This document shows, in pieces, positions 39,648-48,262 of a stretch of DNA of 64,000 nt. The first letter of the stretch is position 1; every line of letters begins with the position of its first letter. Position numbers and translations under genes: made by a program. This DNA comes from Dokdonella sp. (GTDB taxonomy: Bacteria; Pseudomonadota; Gammaproteobacteria; Xanthomonadales; Rhodanobacteraceae), in contig JADJQH010000008.1 of the NCBI GenBank assembly GCA_016712865.1, positions 496,001 to 560,000 of the forward strand. The letters run 5' to 3'. Below the pieces are notes generated by a model. The model was not told the DNA's origin, did not search any database, and worked only from the letters and a program-made list of their open reading frames with translations.

Positions 39648-42266
39648 ATGTCAGCAAGGTTTGTCGGTAGTTCGGTTTCGGTCATTTCTCGCCGCGGGGC
39701 CCCAATCCTGTCAGCGCTTTGTCTGACGCTGCTTTGCGGTTCACATCAAGCCAGTGCCCAGGTGGACAAGGCCGCGTCCTATGCTGAAATGCTGGGATTG
39801 ACGCAGCAACTGGCCACGCTGAAGCCGCAGGCAGCAAGCAACGCCCAGGCGGCGGCGGATTATGTGCTTGGCGAGCGGCGTTACGAAGCACTGTCGCTGG
39901 CATTGGGTGGCGATGATCCGGGCTTCGTTACCCATGGCGTGGATCCGGCGCAGGCCCATGTCGGCTCGCCCGGCGTTCTGGGCACGTTGCCCGCAGGCTG
40001 CAACACAACCACGACCAATTTTGCCAACACGACTGCGCTCGCCATTCCGACCGGACCTGGCGTAGTGACATCGACGATCGTCGTTTCGGGTGCGTCGACC
40101 TACTTGCTCGATCTCAACGCCATCACCCAGATCGAACATACGTTCAATGCCGACCTGGACATCACCCTGACCTCGCCCGCAGGCACGGTGGTAACCCTCA
40201 GCACCGACAACGCCGCGGGTAACGACAATGTGTTCAATGGCACATTGTGGGACGACAGTGCCAATCCCGCTGGCCAGGTTCCCTACACGACCAACAACGG
40301 GTTGGTGACCGACAACGCCTACGTCAACCTGACCACGGCGACGCCACTGGTTCCCGAAGAAGCCATGGGCGCGTTCATTGGCGAGAATCCCAACGGTACC
40401 TGGACCCTCACCATTTCCGATGATCTGGCGGGCGACGGCGGCAATCTGACGGGCTGGTCGTTGCAAGTGAGCACGTTGCCCAGCGCACCCATCATTGCCA
40501 ACGTACCCACGGCAATCCAATCGACGCCCGTGGCCATCCCGACGGGTCCCGGAGTAGCAACCTCGACAATCCTTGTCGCGGGTGCCGGGTCCGCGATCCA
40601 CGATGTGAATGCTCAGACATTCATCACCCATACCTTTTCTGCAGACATGGACATCACCCTGACCTCGCCCTCGGGCACGGTGGTGACACTTTCCACCGAC
40701 AACGGTGCAGGAAATGACAATGTGTTCAACGGTACCGTCTGGGATGACGATGCCAATCCGGCAGGCCAGGTGCCCTATACCACCAACAACGGATTGGTGT
40801 CCGATCACGCCTATGTCAACAACACCCTGGCTTCGCCATTGGTACCGGAAGAAGCCATGGCAGCCTTCATGGGGGAAGACCCGAACGGGACCTGGACCCT
40901 GACGGTTTCCGACGACCTGGCAGGTGACGGCGGCAGCATCGACAGCTGGTCGCTGGATATCGACACCTTCACCTGTGCTTCGGCCGACCTCTCCATCACC
41001 AAAACCGACGGCGTTGCGACACCGGCGGCCGGGCAAACGGTGACCTACACGATCACGGCCAGCAACGCGGGCCCGACCGATGCCCCCGGCAGCACCGTGG
41101 CCGACAGCTTCCCGGCGCCGCTGACGGGCTGCACTTGGACTTGCGCGGGTGCATTGGGTGGAACCTGCACTGCAGCAGGTGCAGGCAACATCAACGATGT
41201 GGTGAATCTGCCCAATGGCGGTTCGGTGACCTACTCCGCCACCTGCACGATCCCGCCCAACACCCCGGCCGGAACCGTCATCGCCAACAATGCGACGGTC
41301 ACTGCATCCGTGGCCGTGCCGGATCCAAACACCGCCAACAACACGGCGACCGACACCGACACCACCATCGTGTCTGCCGACCTTTCCATCAGCAAGACCG
41401 ATGGTTTGACCTCGGTGATCGCTGGTGACCCGTTGACCTACACCATAGTGGCCAGCAACGGTGGGACCAGCGATGCGCTGGGCAGCACGGTGGCCGATAC
41501 CTTCCCGGCTTCGCTCACCTGCAACTGGACCTGTGCCGGTGCGGGTGGCGGTACCTGTACGGGTGGGGGTTCCGGCAACATCAACGACAGCGTGAACCTG
41601 CCGGTAGGCGCCAATGTGACCTACAGCGCCAATTGCACGGTTGCCGCGGCCACCTCCAATGGCACGGTCATCAGCAATACGGCCACGGTTGCCACTCCGG
41701 CGGGAGCGTCCGATCCCAACGGCGGCAACAACTCGGCCACTGACGACACCACCGTGATTGCCGGTTCCGGAATCAGCGGCACCAAGACCCTGTCCGGCAA
41801 TCCGGTGCCGGGTGGTTCAATTACCTACACCATCGTGCTGAGCAATGCCGGCCCGGGTCCGCAGGCCGACAATCCGGGCGACGAGTTCGTCGATGTTTTG
41901 CCTGCCCAAGTTGCTTATGTTTCGTCCACGGCGAGTTCCGGTACGGTGGCCAATGCCGGCAATATGGTGACCTGGAATGGTGCCATCCCTGCGGGTGGAA
42001 GCGTGACCATCACCATCGATGCCATTGTGGCGAGCAATGCCAATGGCGCGGTGACCAACCAGGGCACGATCAACTTCGACTCGGATGGCAACGGTGACAA
42101 CGATGCCTCGGGCCTGACTGATGATCCGAGTATCGCTGGAGCAGCCGATCCAACCGGCTTCCTGATCTCGCGTGAATTGCCGACCTTGGGCCCGCTGGGC
42201 ATGATCCTGCTCGGCTTGGGCCTGGCGGCGATCTGGTATCGCCGTGAAGGCAAGCTGCGCGTCTGA
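39648..42266 (+). CDS. Secreted protein with two P-type domains, three DUF11-like modules and IPTL-CTERM-like tail
   Basis: An 872-residue exported protein. The signal peptide is about 1-37 (cleavage after ASA). Residues about 131-274 and 294-441 are near-duplicate beta-sandwich repeats with DLDITLTSPAGTVVTLSTDN, PEEAMGAFIGENPNGTWTL and DDLAGDGG, the pattern of proprotein-convertase P domains; no protease domain is attached. Then come two DUF11 modules (about 446-572 and 578-704, each beginning ADLSI-KTDG) and a divergent third (about 710-840). The tail from Leu844 (LPTLGPLGMILLGLGLAAIW, then YRR) matches the IPTL-CTERM sorting pattern: LPTL, a hydrophobic helix and a basic end. Likely surface-anchored or released adhesin-type protein; function unknown. 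Confidence 0.85.
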   Translation: MSARFVGSSVSVISRRGAPILSALCLTLLCGSHQASAQVDKAASYAEMLGLTQQLATLKPQAASNAQAAADYVLGERRYEALSLALGGDDPGFVTHGVDPAQAHVGSPGVLGTLPAGCNTTTTNFANTTALAIPTGPGVVTSTIVVSGASTYLLDLNAITQIEHTFNADLDITLTSPAGTVVTLSTDNAAGNDNVFNGTLWDDSANPAGQVPYTTNNGLVTDNAYVNLTTATPLVPEEAMGAFIGENPNGTWTLTISDDLAGDGGNLTGWSLQVSTLPSAPIIANVPTAIQSTPVAIPTGPGVATSTILVAGAGSAIHDVNAQTFITHTFSADMDITLTSPSGTVVTLSTDNGAGNDNVFNGTVWDDDANPAGQVPYTTNNGLVSDHAYVNNTLASPLVPEEAMAAFMGEDPNGTWTLTVSDDLAGDGGSIDSWSLDIDTFTCASADLSITKTDGVATPAAGQTVTYTITASNAGPTDAPGSTVADSFPAPLTGCTWTCAGALGGTCTAAGAGNINDVVNLPNGGSVTYSATCTIPPNTPAGTVIANNATVTASVAVPDPNTANNTATDTDTTIVSADLSISKTDGLTSVIAGDPLTYTIVASNGGTSDALGSTVADTFPASLTCNWTCAGAGGGTCTGGGSGNINDSVNLPVGANVTYSANCTVAAATSNGTVISNTATVATPAGASDPNGGNNSATDDTTVIAGSGISGTKTLSGNPVPGGSITYTIVLSNAGPGPQADNPGDEFVDVLPAQVAYVSSTASSGTVANAGNMVTWNGAIPAGGSVTITIDAIVASNANGAVTNQGTINFDSDGNGDNDASGLTDDPSIAGAADPTGFLISRELPTLGPLGMILLGLGLAAIWYRREGKLRV

Positions 42267-42296
42267 ACCTTCCGATCCGGGAAGTTGAGTTGAAAG

Positions 42297-42325
42297 GCCG
42301 GGCACCGCAAGGTGCCCGGCTTTTT
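42297..42325 (+). terminator. Rho-independent terminator with GCAA loop
   Basis: GCCGGGCACC and GGTGCCCGGC form a perfect 10-bp stem with loop GCAA, followed by TTTTT. It lies 30 bp after the first modular-protein gene. Confidence 0.95.
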
Positions 42326-42476
42326 CGCTGAGCATGATGCGGCTTTCCGGGTCGACCGGGACGCTGTCCATACGGCAAAAAATCCCCTCGACAGCAGCTT
42401 GGGCAGTCGGGCACACTCGGCAGGCCATTTCGGCATTGCTGCATGTCGCATGCACATCATTCCTGGGGGAAGAACC

Positions 42477-45400
42477 ATGTTTCAGAGATTCAGGGCCGGC
42501 GCTCTGGGCGCGGCCGCGTTCGCGATTACCTTGCTGTCGGCTGGACAGGCGGATGCCGGAGGCATGGCGGCGACTGCAATGCTGCAGGCGTCGCTGCCGT
42601 CTGGAATTCTCGCGGCGACAGAAGTCAGTCTCCCTGATGTCAAGCGTGCCGAGTTGGCAAACACGCCGCGCTGGTTGGCACTGGCCGACCTGACGGATCC
42701 AAAAACCACGGCCGCACCCACGCAGGTGACCGCGTTGCCACTGGCGGACGATGAAGTCAAAGGTCATGACAGCGATTCCAAGCCGTCGAGCTTCAGTCCG
42801 GGCGGGACAATTTATGCCCCTGCGGAAATCCTGGGCCAGGGATACCAGGGCGAAGTCGAGCCCAACAACACCTCTGCCACCGCGTCGCCGTTGACGGGCA
42901 CCAATCTGGTGGTCCGCGCTTCGGTTTACCCAAATGCAGATGTCGACTTCTATTCCTTCTCCGCCAATGCCGGGGACCGCATCTACGCGGCGGTGATGAC
43001 CAGTTTCTCCGCGAACGCCACGTCGGACAGCCAGCTGAGATTGCTGGCCTCGGATGGCACCACCTCGATCGAGTTTGATGACGACAACGGCAGTTTTGGC
43101 AGCTTGTCCTCCTCCATAGCCGGAGCCACCATCCCGACCAGCGGGACGTATTTCCTGCAGGTCAACCATTTCAGCGCCACCAACCAATTGCGCCCCTACG
43201 AGTTGCACTTGCAAGTGCAATCCGGTAGCCCGACGCCAGAGGTGGAAGCCAACGACACCCCGGCGACCGCCAACCCGTTGCCGGCCAATGGCTGGGTCAG
43301 CGGTGCGCGCAATCCGGCGGCAGCCACCGAGCAGGACTGGTACAGCTTCACCTTGAATGCCGGTGATACCGTCTACCTGTCGCTGGATACCGACCCGGAA
43401 CGCGATGGCGTCTTCTGGAATGGCCGTCTCGGCATCGCCTTGTTCGGCGACGCCAGCAACCAGATCCTGGTCGTGGATGATGCAGGCGCCGCGGAAGGAG
43501 CCAATCCGACCATTCCGTCAGAAGCCTTGTTCATGACGGTAAAGACGGCGGGCACCTATTTCGCTTTCGTCGATTCATCCTCTGCGGCGGTGGGCGGGCC
43601 GACGGCAACCTATGGACTCAGCGTCAGCGTGCATCCGGCCGCAAACGAAGGGGTGAACTGCACCACCTACACCAGCACCGATGTGCCCAAGACCATCGGT
43701 CCCGGAACCGGCCTGGTCAGTTCGGTCATCAGCATTCCCGGCAACCCGCGCATTGCAGACCTGGATGTCGAAATCCAGCTCAACCACGCCCTGATGCAGG
43801 ATATCGACGCCCACCTGCGTTCACCAGCAGGCAACGACAATGGCTTGTTCACCGACATCGGCGCGGCCGCCACCGGCGGCCAGACCCAGATGGATGCCGT
43901 GTTTGATGACGAAGCCGGTATCCCGCCGGCGTTTACCGTTCTTCGCGGATTGCAGATGAAGCCCGAGCTCGCCTATCGCCTGGCGTGGTTCGATGGAGAG
44001 AATGCCGGAGGTACCTGGACCCTTGATCTGCGCGACGATACGGCAGGCGCCAACGGCGGCACACTTACCGCCTGGAGCCTGCGTGTCTGCGAAGCGCCGC
44101 CACCGCCCACCTGTCCGCCAGGCTTTGCCAGCACCACCGTGTACTCCACGGATTTCGAGTCCGGCGCGGCAGGATTCACGCACAGCGGAGCCGCCGACGA
44201 ATGGGAACTGGGCTTGCCCAACTCTCCCGCCACGACGACCGCCAATCCGCTTGCCGCGTTCACGACCTGCAACAGTGGCGTCAACTGCTGGAAGACGGAT
44301 CTGGACAACACCTACGATGTATCGAGCAGTCAGGATCTGTTGTCGCCCAATATCAACCTCGCTGGATTGGTGGCACCGATCGTCGTCAACTGGGCACAGC
44401 GCTACCAGATGGAGAACGCCACTTTCGACCACATGTTCGTGGACTTTCAGCAAGCCGGTGGTGCCACGCCGGTACGCTTGTTCGAGTTCCTCGATGCGAC
44501 GATGACCAACGCGGTGGGCAATCCATCGACCAACATCGGCGCCAGCGCCGGTTGGGCGCAGATGTCACGCCGTGCCGACAGTCTGGCCGGACTCAACAGT
44601 GAGCTGCGTTTCCATGTCGACGGCGACAACACGGTCAACTTCCAGGGTCTGGCCGTCGATGATGTCAGCGTGACCGGATGTCGCGCGCTCAGTGCAGACC
44701 TTTCGATCACCAAGACCGATGGCGTGACCACGGCGCTACCTGGTGGCAGCGTCACCTACACGATCACCGGCAGCAACGCCGGACCGGACCCGGTGACCGG
44801 CGCGACCATCGCCGACACCTTCCCGGCCAGCGAGACCTGCACCTGGACCTGCGCTGGCGCAAGTGGCGGCACCTGCACGGCGGCCGGATCGGGCAACATC
44901 AACGATACCGTCAATCTCCCTGTTGGAGGCAGCGTCACCTATACGGCCAGTTGTGCGATTTCGGCAGCAGCGACCGGAACCCTGGTGAACACGGCGACCG
45001 TTTCCAGCTCGATTGCCGATCCGACCCCGGGCAACAATTCGGCCACGGATACCGACACCTTGACGCCACAGGCCGACCTGTCCATCACCAAGACCGATGG
45101 CGTGGCGACCGTGGTTGCCGGCGGTTCAACCATCTACACGATCACCGCAAGCAATGCTGGGCCGAGCAATGCGCCGGGTTCCACGGTTGCCGACACCTTC
45201 CCGGCTTCGCTGACCTGCACATGGACGTGTGCAGGCGCAGGTGGCGGCACCTGCACCCCTGCCGGCTCCGGCAACATCAATCAGGTGGTGAATCTGCCTG
45301 CAGGAGGTTCAACGACCTTCACCGCGACGTGCAACATATCCGCCGCCGCCACCGGCAGCATTGTCAATACGGCGACAGTTGCCGCTGCGGCCGGTGTGAC

Positions 45401-46193
45401 GGATACCAACCCGGCCAACAACTCGGCAACCGACACCGACACCGTACTTCCGCCGGGCGTTCTCAACGTCAACCCGACCAGCCTCGACTTCGGCAACGTC
45501 ACCGTTGGTGCGACCAGTGCGGCCCAGACAATAACGCTCAGCAACACCGGTGGCAGCTCGTTGCAGGTCACGGCCTTGACCGCAGCGGCAGCACCGTTTG
45601 CGCTGAGCGGCGGAAGTTGTGGTGCGGTGCCGTTCTCGATCGGCGCGGGACTGTCCTGCACGCTCGACTACACCTTCAGCCCGACCGTCAGCGGACCGGC
45701 CAGTCAGAACTTCACCGTAACCAGCAATGTCGGCAATGGTGCCTTCGCATTGACCGGCACAGGTGGTATCGGAATCATCGGTGTCCTCTCGGCGACAATT
45801 GATTTCGGAGGCCAACTGCTGGGTTCGAACAGCCAGCTTGCGCTGACGATTCTCAACACCGGTACCGGTCCATTGCAGGTGACGGCGATCTCCGCACCCT
45901 CGGCTCCCTTTGCGGAAGTTCCCGGCGGCACCTGCGGGGCGGTGCCATTCGGTCTTGCAGCGGGTGCCAACTGCACGGTGTTGTACAGCTTCGCACCGGT
46001 GGCACCGGGCCTCTACAGCGAGGTCATCACGATCACCTCCGATGTCGGCACGGCGACAGCAACTCTGAGCGGCGAGGGCGTGACGGGCGCGGCAGCTCCT
46101 GTCGAACTCGATGCGCTGTCGAACTGGAGCCTCCTGCTACTGCTGGCAACGCTCGCCATGAGCGCCCTGGTGACCATGCGTCGCCACTACTGA
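42477..46193 (+). CDS. Secreted multidomain protein (2 PPC, P-type, jelly-roll, 2 DUF11, 2 Hydin-like modules, IPTL-like tail)
   Basis: A 1238-residue exported protein. The signal peptide is about 1-27 (ADA/GG). Two PPC-type modules (about 126-248 and 255-388) start EVEPNNT and EVEANDT. A P-type domain follows (about 393-541, MQDIDAHLRSPAGNDNGLF and GENAGGTWTLDLRDD). Then come a jelly-roll/MAM-like region (about 557-735, STDFESGAAGFTHSG), two DUF11 modules (about 740-864 and 867-991) closely similar to those of the upstream protein, and two Hydin/ASPM-like Ig modules (about 994-1203, LDFGNVTVGATSAAQTITLSN). The C terminus LSNWSLLLLLATLAMSALV plus RRHY is an IPTL-CTERM variant. GGGGGAAG precedes the ATG at 42477. 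No catalytic domain is recognised. Confidence 0.85.
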   Translation: MFQRFRAGALGAAAFAITLLSAGQADAGGMAATAMLQASLPSGILAATEVSLPDVKRAELANTPRWLALADLTDPKTTAAPTQVTALPLADDEVKGHDSDSKPSSFSPGGTIYAPAEILGQGYQGEVEPNNTSATASPLTGTNLVVRASVYPNADVDFYSFSANAGDRIYAAVMTSFSANATSDSQLRLLASDGTTSIEFDDDNGSFGSLSSSIAGATIPTSGTYFLQVNHFSATNQLRPYELHLQVQSGSPTPEVEANDTPATANPLPANGWVSGARNPAAATEQDWYSFTLNAGDTVYLSLDTDPERDGVFWNGRLGIALFGDASNQILVVDDAGAAEGANPTIPSEALFMTVKTAGTYFAFVDSSSAAVGGPTATYGLSVSVHPAANEGVNCTTYTSTDVPKTIGPGTGLVSSVISIPGNPRIADLDVEIQLNHALMQDIDAHLRSPAGNDNGLFTDIGAAATGGQTQMDAVFDDEAGIPPAFTVLRGLQMKPELAYRLAWFDGENAGGTWTLDLRDDTAGANGGTLTAWSLRVCEAPPPPTCPPGFASTTVYSTDFESGAAGFTHSGAADEWELGLPNSPATTTANPLAAFTTCNSGVNCWKTDLDNTYDVSSSQDLLSPNINLAGLVAPIVVNWAQRYQMENATFDHMFVDFQQAGGATPVRLFEFLDATMTNAVGNPSTNIGASAGWAQMSRRADSLAGLNSELRFHVDGDNTVNFQGLAVDDVSVTGCRALSADLSITKTDGVTTALPGGSVTYTITGSNAGPDPVTGATIADTFPASETCTWTCAGASGGTCTAAGSGNINDTVNLPVGGSVTYTASCAISAAATGTLVNTATVSSSIADPTPGNNSATDTDTLTPQADLSITKTDGVATVVAGGSTIYTITASNAGPSNAPGSTVADTFPASLTCTWTCAGAGGGTCTPAGSGNINQVVNLPAGGSTTFTATCNISAAATGSIVNTATVAAAAGVTDTNPANNSATDTDTVLPPGVLNVNPTSLDFGNVTVGATSAAQTITLSNTGGSSLQVTALTAAAAPFALSGGSCGAVPFSIGAGLSCTLDYTFSPTVSGPASQNFTVTSNVGNGAFALTGTGGIGIIGVLSATIDFGGQLLGSNSQLALTILNTGTGPLQVTAISAPSAPFAEVPGGTCGAVPFGLAAGANCTVLYSFAPVAPGLYSEVITITSDVGTATATLSGEGVTGAAAPVELDALSNWSLLLLLATLAMSALVTMRRHY

Positions 46194-46218
46194 GCAAAGT
46201 GAGCGTTTGAATCGAAGG

Positions 46219-46246
46219 CCCCGGGGTGCAAGCTCCGGGGTTTTTT
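46219..46246 (+). terminator. Rho-independent terminator with GCAA loop
   Basis: CCCCGGGGT and GCTCCGGGG pair over 9 bp (two G-U), loop GCAA, then TTTTTT. It is 25 bp after the second modular-protein gene and uses the same GCAA tetraloop as the preceding terminator. Confidence 0.9.
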
Positions 46247-46610
46247 ATGGCCATGGATGGCCGGTATGCCTGCAATGCAGGAGCAATTGCAGGCGATGGC
46301 CATGGATGGCATGGCCACCCCCCACCTCCCAGCGAGGGGCAATGAGCGGCGATGGCCATGGATGGCACCCAACCCCCCCGCCAGCGGGAGAGGAAGACAA
46401 TGCAGGAGCAATTGCAGGCGATGGCCATGGATGGCATGCGCCACCCTCACCCCAACCCTCTCCCGCCAGCGGGAGAGGGAGACAATGCAGGAGCAATTGC
46501 AGGCGATGGCCATGGATGGCATGCGCCACCCTCACCCCAACCCTCTCCCGCCAGCGGGAGAGGGAGACAATGCAGGAGCAATTGCAGGCGATTGCCATTG
46601 AAGGGTTGGC
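46247..46610. repeat. Tandem array with 85-bp period, carrying REP-like hairpins
   Basis: Five exact copies of ATGGCCATGGATGGC start at 46247, 46296, 46352, 46421 and 46506, with a degenerate sixth at 46591; spacings are 49, 56, 69, 85 and 85 bp. The full 85-bp unit also holds ACAATGCAGGAGCAATTGC and a perfect palindrome, CCCTCTCCCGC-CA-GCGGGAGAGGG, at 46456-46479 and 46541-46564 (partial at 46371-46393). The 5' copies look like shortened versions of the unit. All frames are nearly free of stops, but 85 is not a multiple of 3, so a protein is unlikely. It fills the space between the terminator and coaE. Confidence 0.92.
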
Positions 46611-46652
46611 ATGCCTGTCCGCAATGTCACTCCTGAATGTCCTGCGTGAAGC

Positions 46653-47246
46653 TCAACCAGCCAGTTGCAGATAGCGTCGATGCAGGCGTTCGACGGCGTC
46701 GTCGAGAGACTCCAGATCGGCGCTGTTGTCGATCACGTCGTCGGCCACGGCCAGCCGTTGTTCGCGACTGGCCTGCGCATCCAGCATGGCTTCCGCCAGT
46801 TCGCGGCTGATGCCATCGCGCTTGAGCAGGCGTTCCCGTTGCACCTCGCGCGGCACATCGACGACCAGCACGCGATTCACCCAGGCATAGTCGCCGGATT
46901 CGACCAGCAGTGGAATCACCAGCATGCCGTAGGCGCTGTGCACCTCGCTGGCGCGCTGCCTGAGCACCTCACGCACGCGGGGATGGATGATGGCTTCAAG
47001 CTGACGACGTGCGCGTTCATCGGCAAACACGCGCTCACGCATCGCCCTACGGTCCAATGAGCCGTCTGCCGACAGGACATCGGTACCGAACACTTCCACG
47101 ATGTCGGCAAGCCCAGCGGTGCCTGCGGCCACGACCTCACGTGCGACGTGATCGGCATCGATGATTTCAATGCCGCGCGAAGCGAACAGTCTTTCCACCG
47201 TGGACTTGCCGGAAGCGACCCCGCCGGTCAATGCAACGGTGAACAT
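46653..47246 (-). CDS. coaE: Dephospho-CoA kinase CoaE
   Basis: The P-loop kinase catalysing the last step of CoA synthesis (dephospho-CoA to CoA), 197 residues (E. coli 206). The Walker A segment is ALTGGVASGKSTVERLFA. IIDADHVAREVV, IIHPRVREVL and VPLLVES-like IPLLVESGDYAW are family marks, with RLAVADDVIDNSADLE toward the C terminus. ATG at 47246 lies 2 bp after the pyrF stop on the minus strand, so pyrF-coaE is an operon. In many gammaproteobacteria coaE sits beside pilD; here it does not. Confidence 0.95.
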   Translation of the reverse strand: MFTVALTGGVASGKSTVERLFASRGIEIIDADHVAREVVAAGTAGLADIVEVFGTDVLSADGSLDRRAMRERVFADERARRQLEAIIHPRVREVLRQRASEVHSAYGMLVIPLLVESGDYAWVNRVLVVDVPREVQRERLLKRDGISRELAEAMLDAQASREQRLAVADDVIDNSADLESLDDAVERLHRRYLQLAG

Positions 47247-47248
47247 GT

Positions 47249-48076
47249 TCAGTCTTTCCGCACAGTGCGGAAGCGGTTGATTGCATCGCGCAGATCGCGC
47301 GTTGCGCCGCGCGCAGCATCGGCAAAATCGCTGCCGTGACTGGCGTACAGGATGGCGCGCGAGGAACTGATCATGAGACCCGTGCCATCTTCGGTCGCGC
47401 CATGGCGCATGACCGCTTCGATGTCGCCGCCCTGGGCACCGATGCCGGGTACCAGCAGCGGCATGTCGCCGACGCGTTTGCGGACTTGGCCGAGCTCCTC
47501 CGGCCAGGTGGCACCAGTGACCAGCGCGCAATTGCCGTTGCCGTTCCAGTCGCGCGCAATGGTTTCGGCCACGCGCAAGTACAGCGGTTGGCCGCCGCAG
47601 TCCAGGTTCTGGAAATCCGCGCCGCCCGGATTGGAGGTGCGGCAGAGCAGGATCACACCCTTGTCTGCACGATCAAGAAACGGCTGCACGGAATCTCGGC
47701 CCAGGTAGGGATTGAGCGTGACCGCATCGGCGCGGTAACGGTCGAAGGCTTCGCTGGCGTAGTGCTGCGCGGTAGAGCCAATGTCGCCGCGCTTGGCATC
47801 GAGAATTACCGGCATACCCGGATGCGCGTCGTGGATATGTGCGATCAGGCGTTCCAGCGCGGATTCGGCGCGCAACGCGGCGAAGTGGGCAATTTGCGGC
47901 TTGAAACAGCACACCAGATCCGCCGTGGCATCGACGATGGCGCGGCAGAACGCAAACACGCCATCGGCATCATGGGAAATAGCATCCGGAAATCGCGCAG
48001 GCTCCGGATCGAGGCCGACGCAAACCAGTGAGTCGTTGCGCTGCCATGCCGAGCGCAGGGTTTCCATGAAGCTCAT
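47249..48076 (-). CDS. pyrF: Orotidine 5'-phosphate decarboxylase, type 2 (PyrF)
   Basis: The enzyme that makes UMP from OMP, 275 residues. The length and motifs fit the longer type 2 family: [30 protein letters not shown], the catalytic [33 protein letters not shown] and [14 protein letters not shown]. coli PyrF is the shorter type 1 (245). GAGAG 7-8 bp upstream of the ATG serves as ribosome site. It is followed by coaE 2 bp downstream; a paired REP-like element lies upstream. Confidence 0.94.
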   Translation of the reverse strand: MSFMETLRSAWQRNDSLVCVGLDPEPARFPDAISHDADGVFAFCRAIVDATADLVCCFKPQIAHFAALRAESALERLIAHIHDAHPGMPVILDAKRGDIGSTAQHYASEAFDRYRADAVTLNPYLGRDSVQPFLDRADKGVILLCRTSNPGGADFQNLDCGGQPLYLRVAETIARDWNGNGNCALVTGATWPEELGQVRKRVGDMPLLVPGIGAQGGDIEAVMRHGATEDGTGLMISSSRAILYASHGSDFADAARGATRDLRDAINRFRTVRKD

Positions 48077-48110
48077 GTGACTCTCCTGCAGCTCAGGATT
48101 GCTTCAATTC

Positions 48111-48210
48111 CCTGTAGAAGCCCCCAAGAGGGGATAAACGCCTTCAGGCACGATGCTTCCCGTCGTTCCTGGACGAAAGGCGTTCGCCCCTGAAGGGGCT
48201 CCTACGGGTC
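48111..48210. repeat. Head-to-head pair of REP-like elements
   Basis: The left arm CCTGTAGAAGCCCC (48111) reads outward. The right arm, on the opposite strand, reads CCCGTAGGAGCCCCTTCAGGGGCGAACGCC in inverted order from 48207 down; both continue into ACGCCTT-like sequence. The right copy contains CGCCCCTGAAGGGGC, a self-complementary hairpin. This is the inverted-pair arrangement of REP/BIME elements and lies between ettA and pyrF. Confidence 0.7.
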
Positions 48211-48230
48211 AGGTGCAAAACTGCATTTAC

Positions 48231-48258
48231 GATTCCCAATTCTCAATTCCCCATCCCA
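48231..48258 (+). repeat. GATTCCC-family heptamer cluster downstream of ettA
   Basis: GATTCCC-AATTCTC-AATTCCCC-ATCCC in 28 bp, directly before the ettA stop codon on the opposite strand. Degenerate members of the heptamer family. Confidence 0.7.
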
Positions 48259-48262
48259 GCTA

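Noticed and set aside
46247-46610. CRISPR array
   Set aside because: Units are contiguous with no unique spacers, the repeat is 85 bp and no cas genes are present.
46207-46674. Overlapping 90-155 codon frames on both strands in the 85-bp repeat array
   Set aside because: The repeat has few stops in any frame and a period not divisible by three, so each unit is read in a different frame. No ribosome site or conserved product.
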